From: JAWXBG01 sp044375415
GTDB lineage: Bacteria > Bacteroidota > Bacteroidia > Flavobacteriales_D > Sanyastnellaceae
DNA length: 25,224 nucleotides
Direction of reading: 5' to 3'
Assembly (NCBI GenBank): GCA_044375415.1
Contig: JBILMS010000050.1
Span: 1 to 25,224, forward strand
In this document: positions 14,758 to 22,426 of the stretch, in pieces
Layout: the number at the start of each line of letters is the position of its first letter
How positions within the stretch are numbered: the stretch's first letter is position 1
The notes under the pieces: generated by a model
What the model saw: only the letters and a program-made list of their open reading frames with translations
What the model was told of the DNA's origin: nothing
Databases searched by the model: none
Translations under genes and position numbers: made by a program

Positions 14758-15096
14758 ATGTGTTTTAGAGAAATTCTCTATTATGAGGATTACTATTTGA
14801 TTTTTTTTGATAAACTCAATTTGGAAACTCAGAAAAAATTCAACTGGACTCTGCAATTAATTGAGACTACCAAGCGAATTCCCGAAAAATATTTTAAACA
14901 TATTGAGGGAACAAAAGGGATTTACGAGATAAGAGTTGAACAAGGGTCCGATATATACAGAGCATTTGCCTTTTTCGATAAAGGAAATTTAATAGTGCTT
15001 GGAAATGGTTTCATAAAAAAGACACAGAAGACACCTAAAGCTGAAATTACAAAAGCAATAAAAATCAGATCGGAGTACTTCAAAACACATGGATGA
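14758..15096 (+). CDS. RelE/HigB-type toxin (Gp49-like family)
   Basis: This is a 112-residue cytoplasmic protein of the RelE/ParE superfamily, Gp49/HigB-like branch, which acts as a ribosome-dependent mRNA endonuclease in characterised members. Recognisable segments are GTKGIYEIRVEQGSDIYRAFAFF in the central beta sheet and NGFIKKTQKTPKAEITKAI near the C-terminus, where the family has a conserved GF.KKt.ktP..ei..A motif. It is the first gene of a two-gene operon and overlaps the HTH gene by 8 bp, in the toxin-first order typical of higBA. A palindromic operator precedes it, and the terminator at 14647 isolates it from upstream transcription. Family assignment is confident; activity is inferred. 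Confidence 0.87.
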   Translation: MCFREILYYEDYYLIFFDKLNLETQKKFNWTLQLIETTKRIPEKYFKHIEGTKGIYEIRVEQGSDIYRAFAFFDKGNLIVLGNGFIKKTQKTPKAEITKAIKIRSEYFKTHG

Positions 15097-15403
15097 TATG
15101 AAAAAAAACAACGAGCTAAAAAGCTTCAAAGAACACCTCAACGAGCAGTATGGAAAGAGAGGGTCAAAGAAAAGAGAAAAATATGAAGATGAATTCGAAG
15201 CCTTTAAATTAGGCGCATTAGTTCATGAACTTAGAACAGACGCCGGCTTGACTCAAGAAGAACTCGCCTGTAAATGCGGTACTACCAAAAATTACATATC
15301 GCGAATTGAGAATGACGCTAGCGACATTAGACTATCTACACTGCATAGAATAATAAGAGATGGACTTGGCGGCAAATTGAAGATTAGTGTATCTTTCAAG
15401 TGA
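15089..15403 (+). CDS. XRE-family HTH antitoxin (HigA-like)
   Basis: This 104-residue protein has a charged N-terminal region (about 1-45) and an XRE/Cro-type helix-turn-helix (about 48-100) with LRTDAGLTQEELACKCGTT as the first helices and NYISRIEND as the recognition helix. It overlaps the toxin gene by 8 bp. An alternative ATG at 15098 would remove three residues. As in other higBA modules it should neutralise the toxin and repress the operon by binding the palindrome at 14709-14728, an inference from organisation. The short C-terminal tail GGKLKISVSFK is common in this antitoxin subtype. Confidence 0.87.
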   Translation: MDDMKKNNELKSFKEHLNEQYGKRGSKKREKYEDEFEAFKLGALVHELRTDAGLTQEELACKCGTTKNYISRIENDASDIRLSTLHRIIRDGLGGKLKISVSFK

Positions 15404-15461
15404 TATATCAAAAATGCAGATTTACAGTAAAGTTGAAAACACATTCCGCGTTGATATCACA

Positions 15462-17525
15462 ATGAGAAAAAATCGGTTCATACGATATTTTCTGCTTTCA
15501 GCGCTCTCCCTATTGCTACCACAATGCTCGCAAGGCCTTTCAATTCCTATTGACACAAACAAACTCGGGACAAGTGCAAATCCCACACTCCGCTTTTATG
15601 CAAATAGTCCCGTTTCCTGGCAAGAATGGTCTGAAGAAACTCTTCAAAAAGCTCATAGCGAAAACAAACTACTATTCATCAGCATCGGTTTTGCCTCTTG
15701 CCATTGGTGCCATGTCATGGAAAAGGAAACTTTCTCAGACACTGTTCTTTCGAATTATTTAAATGAACACTTCTTATGCATTCGGGTGGACAAAGAAGAA
15801 CTGCCGCAGATCGACCAGATCTACCAGGAATTTGCGGCCCTAACTGATCAGAACACAGGTTGGCCCATGAATGTAATAGCCACAAACACCGGAACACCCG
15901 TGTATTCTCGCACATTCATGAAGGCGGATGAACTCATTGGTCAATTGAAACACTTTTACGAATTCAATCAAAATCAAAAAATCGATTTAACAAATTACGC
16001 AGAGGCAGTAGAAAACATCCTACATACTACACAAGAACCCATTGCAGATGCTCATGCAGCTTATCCTGATATTTCAATCATACAAAACAAATTGGATTGG
16101 GTCGAAGGCGGTGTTCTCCAATCAAACAAATTTCTGCTATCTCCATTCTTACGTTACACTCTCACTTCGAACGACACTCTGCTTAATCAGCACGCACTTT
16201 TAAGCATCAACAAAATTTTAAGCGGAGGGATTTACGATCACGTGGATGGTGGCGTACATCGTTATACCACTGATGAAAACTGGCATTTTCCACATTGGGA
16301 AAAAACGCTGAGCGACAATTCCCAATTCATCTCGAATTTATGTGAAGCATATAAACTGACGCAGCACGAATTGTATCTGGAGAAGGCGATCGAAATTTCT
16401 CAATTTATATTTGATAACCTGTCTCTAAGCAACGGGCTTTACGCCAATTCGCTAGACTCGGAAAGTTCAGGGAAAGAAGGTTCGTATTATGTGTGGACCT
16501 ATTCAGAATTAGAGAGCCTGCTCGGTGAACATTTCAAAGAATTCTGCCGAGTCTTTGCCGTGAGCGAAAATGGAAACTATACGCAAAATGAGAATGTACT
16601 ATACAAGATCAGCACCGTGAATCCTGCGGTATATGATCAAAATCCGACCATCGAACTTTGTTTGCACGAACTCCGAAAAGCGCGACAAAAAAGAGTGCCT
16701 CCTCAAGCCGACGACAAGGCGACGGTCGCTTACAATGCGATGTTTATGCAAGCTTGTATAGACCTTTACACAATAAGTAAAAATGATGATTACCTCTACC
16801 ATGCTTATGCGATTATGGAAAATATAGAATCCGCAGCGAAGAGCATGCCTTCCGCTTTACCGCATTCTATAGTGGATATGACTGCACTCTCGGAAGGAGT
16901 ACTTGAAGATTATGCCTTATACATAAAATCTCTTATTTCGCTATACCAGATCCACTGTTCAGAAACATTACTGCTGCGAGCCAAAGAGTATGCAGATTAT
17001 ACCTGTCTTCACTTCACCTATCAAAACAGTATTTGGTTTCAACTATCAAAAAATGACCAATCACACATTTTCAATTTAATTAATAAGTCGGATGATGATA
17101 GTCCGTCCGCCAATGCTGTAATGGCAGAAAACCTTTTCACATTAGGACGATACTTCGAAGACGAAACCCGGACGGACAGAAGTATAAATTTATCTCTTCT
17201 TATGGGCGAGCAAACTTATAATCATCCCGTCGAACATGGTTCCTGGAGTTACTTTCACTCCATACTTTCAGCTCCGGAGTGCGACATAGTATTCAACGGA
17301 GAAAGAGCTCTGGGACTCGCACTTGAATTCCGGAGAAAATACAAGGGTTTTGCTACTTTAAGTTTTACTTCTCCCGAAACCCTCATTCCCCTTGCAAAAA
17401 ATAAATACAGCGAAAAAGAAAACCTCATTTATGTTTGCATGAACCGAACGTGTGAGCGTCCGGTAAAAACCGTTGAAGAGGCCATTCAAATGATTGAATC
17501 TCTTCGACAAAAAAAACAGCCTTGA
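15462..17525 (+). CDS. DUF255 thioredoxin-like and (alpha/alpha)6 barrel lipoprotein
   Basis: This is a 687-residue protein of the DUF255 family (YyaL/SPATA20-like). An N-terminal lipoprotein-type signal (FLLSALSLLLPQC; Cys22) precedes a thioredoxin-like domain whose active site GFASCHWCHVMEKE (Cys80 and Cys83) is the family hallmark. The remainder is a six-hairpin barrel region with GGIYDHVDGGVHRYTTDENW and PHWEKTLSDNSQ. These correspond to the canonical GGxxDxxGGGFxRYSxDxxW and PHFEKMLYDNAQ, with several substitutions, so it is a diverged member. Family activity is not established. The start at 15462 opens directly on the signal peptide, 58 bp after the HTH gene. Most family members are cytoplasmic; a lipid-anchored version is less usual. 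Its stop codon overlaps the TTG start of the next gene. Confidence 0.82.
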   Translation: MRKNRFIRYFLLSALSLLLPQCSQGLSIPIDTNKLGTSANPTLRFYANSPVSWQEWSEETLQKAHSENKLLFISIGFASCHWCHVMEKETFSDTVLSNYLNEHFLCIRVDKEELPQIDQIYQEFAALTDQNTGWPMNVIATNTGTPVYSRTFMKADELIGQLKHFYEFNQNQKIDLTNYAEAVENILHTTQEPIADAHAAYPDISIIQNKLDWVEGGVLQSNKFLLSPFLRYTLTSNDTLLNQHALLSINKILSGGIYDHVDGGVHRYTTDENWHFPHWEKTLSDNSQFISNLCEAYKLTQHELYLEKAIEISQFIFDNLSLSNGLYANSLDSESSGKEGSYYVWTYSELESLLGEHFKEFCRVFAVSENGNYTQNENVLYKISTVNPAVYDQNPTIELCLHELRKARQKRVPPQADDKATVAYNAMFMQACIDLYTISKNDDYLYHAYAIMENIESAAKSMPSALPHSIVDMTALSEGVLEDYALYIKSLISLYQIHCSETLLLRAKEYADYTCLHFTYQNSIWFQLSKNDQSHIFNLINKSDDDSPSANAVMAENLFTLGRYFEDETRTDRSINLSLLMGEQTYNHPVEHGSWSYFHSILSAPECDIVFNGERALGLALEFRRKYKGFATLSFTSPETLIPLAKNKYSEKENLIYVCMNRTCERPVKTVEEAIQMIESLRQKKQP

Positions 17526-19000
17526 ATAAACATCCCTATATAATAAGTCGATGGGTCCTGTTTGGACTATTATTCACTTTTTTGGTTTTCACTTTGCCTT
17601 CTTGTAAGGACGAGCCGGCGATCATTCAGCATGGAGAAAATAATATGGCCTATAAATGGTCGGAGATAGCTCTGCAAGCCACTGCTCGCGATACAGAGCG
17701 CATGAAGCCCCGTCCAACGGTAACCTCGAGATACTTGGCTTTGATATTTACGGCAATGTTCGATGCATGGTCGATGTATGATGAAAACGCCAGCCCTGCA
17801 TATTGGACAGGTAAAGTTATAAAACCCGCCGAATCTGAAAGGACTGAACACAACAAGGAAATTGCCATATCGTATGCCGCTTACCATACGCTTATGGAGT
17901 TCTACCCTGCCGATGCCGGTCTATTCACCGATTACATGAAATCTTTAGGTATAAATCCGGAGGCAAAAAAAAATGGATCTCTGCTCAGTCCGGAAAGCAT
18001 CGGTATAAAAGCTGCAGAAGATGTTTTAAAAGCGAGAAAAAAAGACGGTTCGAATCATTATGGGAATGAAGAAGGTGGTAATGGAAAACCATACTTCGAC
18101 TATACTTATTACGAACCTGTAAATGGTCCTGACGAAATTTATAATTTGGCAAAATGGCAACCGAAATACTTTCGCAATCCTGAAGGGGAAAGATGGGTTC
18201 CGGAATGCCTGACTCCTTATTGGAACCTAGTAACTCCCATAGCTATAGACTCTGCCAATCAATTTCGTCCGGGCCCTCCTCCTGCTATTGGAAGCGAACA
18301 ACTCTTGTCTGAGTTGAAAGAAGTAGTTGATCTTCATGCCAATCTTACGGATGAGCAGAAAGCGCTTGTAGAATTTATGCGCGACGGGCCGGCGTCCGTC
18401 CAACAAGCAGGGCATTGGTTGAAATTTGCACAAGATGTCTCTCGTCGTGATGGTCATACTCTTGACGATGATATAAAAATGTTCTTTGTGGTAGAAGTGG
18501 CCGCTATGGATGCATTTATCGCCTGCTGGGATTCAAAAATGTTCTATGACTCCGCACGTCCCTACTCGTTGATACATCATTATTATGAAAACGAAATAAT
18601 TCATTGTTGGGGTGGCGAAGGCAAAACATGGGTTGATACAATCGGAATAGCATGGCGCCCTTATTCACCCGAAAGCTTTTTATGTCCGGCCTTCCCTTCC
18701 TACGTATCCGGCCATAGCGCAGCGAGTGGGGCCTGTTCAGAAATATTGCGAATGTTCACGGGTAGTGATCACTTCGGACAAGAAATAACGGTAAAAGCAG
18801 GCGCCCTGACCGAACCCGGATACACCGGTACTGATGTTACCATTAAGCTTTCCACCTTTAGTGAAACTGCTAACATGGCCGGACAATCAAGAGTTTTGGG
18901 AGGATATCACATAGCCTCGGATAACATCAAGGGTCTAGAACTCGGACGAAATGTTGCCCGTGAGGTTTGGATGTTTTATACGCACCACCTCGGAAAATAA
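17522..19000 (+). CDS. PAP2/vanadium-dependent haloperoxidase family lipoprotein
   Basis: This is a 492-residue protein. The signal ends in a lipobox (FTLPSC, Cys28), so the enzyme is probably lipid anchored. All three PAP2/vanadium-haloperoxidase motifs are intact: K-x6-RP at Lys339 and Arg346-Pro347; SGH at 396-398 within FPSYVSGHSAASG; and SR-x5-H-x3-D at Ser456, Arg457, His463 and Asp467. These residues bind phosphate or vanadate, with His398 as acid-base and His463 as nucleophile or vanadium ligand by family analogy. The size and N-terminal helical region resemble bacterial vanadium haloperoxidase-like proteins rather than small PAP2 phosphatases, but sequence cannot decide between halide oxidation and phosphatase activity. 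TTG at 17522 overlaps the preceding stop codon (TTGA), indicating coupling. It is convergent with the UnbV gene, 11 bp away. Confidence 0.85.
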   Translation: MNKHPYIISRWVLFGLLFTFLVFTLPSCKDEPAIIQHGENNMAYKWSEIALQATARDTERMKPRPTVTSRYLALIFTAMFDAWSMYDENASPAYWTGKVIKPAESERTEHNKEIAISYAAYHTLMEFYPADAGLFTDYMKSLGINPEAKKNGSLLSPESIGIKAAEDVLKARKKDGSNHYGNEEGGNGKPYFDYTYYEPVNGPDEIYNLAKWQPKYFRNPEGERWVPECLTPYWNLVTPIAIDSANQFRPGPPPAIGSEQLLSELKEVVDLHANLTDEQKALVEFMRDGPASVQQAGHWLKFAQDVSRRDGHTLDDDIKMFFVVEVAAMDAFIACWDSKMFYDSARPYSLIHHYYENEIIHCWGGEGKTWVDTIGIAWRPYSPESFLCPAFPSYVSGHSAASGACSEILRMFTGSDHFGQEITVKAGALTEPGYTGTDVTIKLSTFSETANMAGQSRVLGGYHIASDNIKGLELGRNVAREVWMFYTHHLGK

Positions 19001-19011
19001 TTCCAAGCAGC

Positions 19012-22000
19012 TTACTCCCTATGGGAAACAATAAGTACTAATCGACCATCGCTCACGGGAGCAAGAAAGGCATATCGATCTTGAACTTTAATCTTGTATA
19101 AACCTCGCACATCTCCTTGAAGACTCAAACCCGTATCACTTATATCCATTCGGGGTACAAAGGTTCCATCTCCCTGTCCATCTAAAAATAATCCACGTGA
19201 TGCATCGTAAGGCTGTGTTTCCACTTCCGTTTGCGAATTATTTCCGGCGAGCAATATATCATAGGTATAATCGCCATTAAAATCTTCAACCAAAAAACCA
19301 TGAATGGGCGCTATTTGAGCTTGTACGGGCAACTCTATTCGTTCAAAAGAACCATTTCCCTTATTCATCAATCTGACACTCGTAAAAGAATTGACACTGA
19401 GATGATAGGCCTGATCCAACTCCGATTGAGTGTAAATTTGTTCCAATGAAGAAGATGCAAACTCTTCAAAAGTTGGAAACTTCTTAGCGATCAATGGCAT
19501 CTGTACGCTTGAACACTCCCTACCTCTCACCGGTACTTTTTTATCCTTGTAGAATTTGCTAAGTACAATATCCAGACTTCCATTTTTATCAAAATCACTT
19601 GCATACACATCCAATGGTTTCTTTAGCGAAGGTTTGAACTTATTATTCCAACCTGCATTTCCAAGCAGTAAATCCTCTTTACCATCCATATTCAAATCGC
19701 CCGTGCCAATTGAATACCACCATCCGTTGTAAACCAGGCCGGAAGCCAATTTCATCGACGTAAAAATACCCGATTGATTCAGAAAAACTTGCAATGACGT
19801 CCATTCCCCCACCGTCAACAAATCTTGATCACCATCCTCATCCCAATCGAACCATAGAGCATCTGTAATCATTCCAATTTCACTGATTACATCGGACTCT
19901 TGGTCTCTCGTAAAAACTCCACGATCATTTTTAAGTAAATAAGATTTTGGTGACAAGGGGTACTTTCCGGGAACATTTCGACCTGCCACAAATAAATCGA
20001 AATCACCATCGGAGTCATAATCGCAGGCTTTCACCACTTTCGAACTTTCCAACATAGTGGGCAATGCACCACCTCGAAGAGAGAAATTACCGGTTCCATC
20101 TTGAAACCAAAGTTCATCCTGTAATAAAGTATCATTTATAGCAAAGTCGCCACCACCGCCATGAGCCAGATACAAATCTAAATCACCATCAGAATCCGCA
20201 TCGAACAAACAAGCTCCGAGAACTTCCTTTCCAAAAGTTCCGGGATTCGATTTTAAATTGAACCGTCCCTCCTTTTGTTGCAGATACAGAGCATTTTTTC
20301 CCCCACGTCCGTTTCCCACAAAAAAATCGTCCAGACCATCGCCATTCACATCGCCAACGGCACATGCCGGACCAAGAGAAGACATCGCATGCGGCAGAAG
20401 AACCTCTTTTTCAAAATCGTCGAAAGGTGCATCTTCATGAATAAAAGCCGGCAATACCGATTTCGTTTCGTTCGAAAAAATTCGCGCCTTTTCAGCCCCG
20501 GGACGATCATCTATCTTCAATTCAGTTTCTATCTCCTTTATCAAATGTACTTGATCTATCAACGGATTTATCACAACACTATGTTTTCCTTTTCCCCAAT
20601 GGATATGAATGGAATCGACACTGGTTTCCTTACCCAATCCGAGATGGATGATGGGTTCGCAATACGATTGAAAACCCCGGGTAAACGTATTTTCAGAATA
20701 AAGACTTGTCTCTTCCGTAAATACCGTAACCGCAGCATTGGAGAGTGAAAGGCTTTGAGATGCAGACTCCAATCTAATTCTTAGGTAGTGGTTTGCAGAT
20801 TTCTCTTCCGTGATGTTTTCAATAATAAATGCTTCCATATCGATATTGTTAACTACAACATCGAGATCTCCGTCTTGATCTAAATCACCGTACGCTGCAC
20901 CATTGGAGAAAGAAGGTCTCTCGAGATTTTCATTGCTCGTTTCATTTGAAAAAACAAATCCGTCTGTGTTTTTATAAAACTGGTTTGGCACCGGGGTTTG
21001 ATCAGCCTTCAACAATTCATCAAAATAAACCTGCTCACTAAAACCCGGCTTTTTCATTAAATCCATCACTTTGATGCGCCAGTCATTATTCTTCACATCT
21101 CGTTTGTATCCATTCGTTACGTACAGATCTCGCAGACCATCGTTATCCATGTCGAAAAGCAAAGGTGCCCAACTCCAATCCGTTTGATGCACCCCCGCCA
21201 GATGACCAATGTCGGACATCAATCCATATCCGCAATTCACATAAAGAGCATTAAACATGTACTGAGGCAGATAACGCAACTTATCGGTTAGGAAATGAAA
21301 TTCATTTACACTCATCGAATTCATGAGCATTTTATTTCTGTAGTGATCTGCCGGGGTCATATCCAGGACGACCAGGTCGGACCATTTATCGTTGTTGATG
21401 TCGGCAGCGTCGCATCCCATGGAATAAAAACTGCAATGCTCAAATCGTCGATTGATGTCTTCCAAGAACTGACCATTGGGCTGATTGAAATAAATACGGT
21501 CCGGAATAAAATAATCGTTTGCAACAAACAAATCCGGACGGCCGTCTCTATCAAAGTCGCTAACGGATACACCGAGTCCAAATCCGATAACATCCATTCG
21601 CATTTGACTTGTTTCATCAACGAATTGATCGCCGTTCCTTCGATAGAATGTTGAGGTGAATAAACGCTGTTCCTCTTTTGTCAATTTGCTATATACCTCA
21701 AGATAATCCTGGTCTTTGTTTGCCATATTTCGCACTCCGTGATTCAACACAAACAAATCTTCATCACCATCGAGGTCCATATCAAAAAAAACGGCTTGCG
21801 TTGATAAACCCGGATTATCTATTCCATATTCTGCTGCCCTTTCCGTGAATGTACCATTCTGATTATTCACATATAATTCATTTTTCGGAGCCTTAATCCT
21901 CCAGTCGGGTCCGCTGCAGCACACATATATATCATTCCATCCATCTCCATTTATGTCTGTAACAGTAACTCCTGTGTACCATTTGTTTCCGGAGATTCCG

Positions 22001-22350
22001 GCCTTTGTGCTGACGTCGCTAAACGTTAAATCCCCTTTACCATTATTCAGATAAAGTCTATTAGGTACGTCATTTCCAGTGAAGAAAATATCCGTATAAC
22101 CATCCATGTTAAAGTCCGCAAGTGCAACTCCTCCACCATTGTAGAAATAATCGTATTGATAAATACATCTGGTAGGTGTTTCAACGCACTTGTTCTCGAA
22201 GTTTACTCCGGTGGTTTCAGAATTGAGATAACGAAAAGAAACTTGTCCATTTAATACCTCAGAAAAACCTGTGGCGAGGACAAACATTAAGAAAATAGCT
22301 GTTAGTCTATGAGCCCCCAACGACTTGATTTGAATATTGAACTCCGGCAT
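19012..22350 (-). CDS. VCBS/FG-GAP repeat protein with ASPIC/UnbV domain
   Basis: This is a 1112-residue secreted protein. A signal peptide (hydrophobic core about 17-30) precedes an FG-GAP/VCBS propeller with calcium-type loops such as DFNMDGYTD (79-87), DINGDGWND (132-140) and DFDRDGRPD (265-273). An ASPIC/UnbV domain follows at about 520-600 (NHYLRIRLES ... YSENTFTRGFQSYCEPIIHLGLG). A second propeller (about 660-1090) has further loops such as DVNGDGLDD, DADSDGDLD and DYDSDGDFD. About 14 such DxDxDG-like loops are visible. No T9SS sorting domain or lipobox was seen. The family is common in Bacteroidetes and is thought to be surface or periplasmic; its function is unknown. A TTG at residue 11 would give a shorter, cleaner signal peptide and is an alternative start. 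Confidence 0.88.
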   Translation of the reverse strand: MPEFNIQIKSLGAHRLTAIFLMFVLATGFSEVLNGQVSFRYLNSETTGVNFENKCVETPTRCIYQYDYFYNGGGVALADFNMDGYTDIFFTGNDVPNRLYLNNGKGDLTFSDVSTKAGISGNKWYTGVTVTDINGDGWNDIYVCCSGPDWRIKAPKNELYVNNQNGTFTERAAEYGIDNPGLSTQAVFFDMDLDGDEDLFVLNHGVRNMANKDQDYLEVYSKLTKEEQRLFTSTFYRRNGDQFVDETSQMRMDVIGFGLGVSVSDFDRDGRPDLFVANDYFIPDRIYFNQPNGQFLEDINRRFEHCSFYSMGCDAADINNDKWSDLVVLDMTPADHYRNKMLMNSMSVNEFHFLTDKLRYLPQYMFNALYVNCGYGLMSDIGHLAGVHQTDWSWAPLLFDMDNDGLRDLYVTNGYKRDVKNNDWRIKVMDLMKKPGFSEQVYFDELLKADQTPVPNQFYKNTDGFVFSNETSNENLERPSFSNGAAYGDLDQDGDLDVVVNNIDMEAFIIENITEEKSANHYLRIRLESASQSLSLSNAAVTVFTEETSLYSENTFTRGFQSYCEPIIHLGLGKETSVDSIHIHWGKGKHSVVINPLIDQVHLIKEIETELKIDDRPGAEKARIFSNETKSVLPAFIHEDAPFDDFEKEVLLPHAMSSLGPACAVGDVNGDGLDDFFVGNGRGGKNALYLQQKEGRFNLKSNPGTFGKEVLGACLFDADSDGDLDLYLAHGGGGDFAINDTLLQDELWFQDGTGNFSLRGGALPTMLESSKVVKACDYDSDGDFDLFVAGRNVPGKYPLSPKSYLLKNDRGVFTRDQESDVISEIGMITDALWFDWDEDGDQDLLTVGEWTSLQVFLNQSGIFTSMKLASGLVYNGWWYSIGTGDLNMDGKEDLLLGNAGWNNKFKPSLKKPLDVYASDFDKNGSLDIVLSKFYKDKKVPVRGRECSSVQMPLIAKKFPTFEEFASSSLEQIYTQSELDQAYHLSVNSFTSVRLMNKGNGSFERIELPVQAQIAPIHGFLVEDFNGDYTYDILLAGNNSQTEVETQPYDASRGLFLDGQGDGTFVPRMDISDTGLSLQGDVRGLYKIKVQDRYAFLAPVSDGRLVLIVSHRE

Positions 22351-22354
22351 TCAC

Positions 22355-22362
22355 CAAAAGTA
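22355..22362 (-). promoter_or_regulatory. Possible -7 box of the UnbV gene
   Basis: On the minus strand TACTTTTG is a perfect TAnnTTTG match, ending 4 bp before the ATG at 22350. If used, the transcript would be leaderless from that ATG, or translation would start at the in-frame TTG ten codons later. No -33 TTG was seen at the right distance. Confidence 0.3.
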
Positions 22363-22426
22363 ATCACAAAGCGTAATTCCCGAGTGAAGGAAAATAATAG
22401 GGAGGGATTTCTTCTAACTATCAGCC

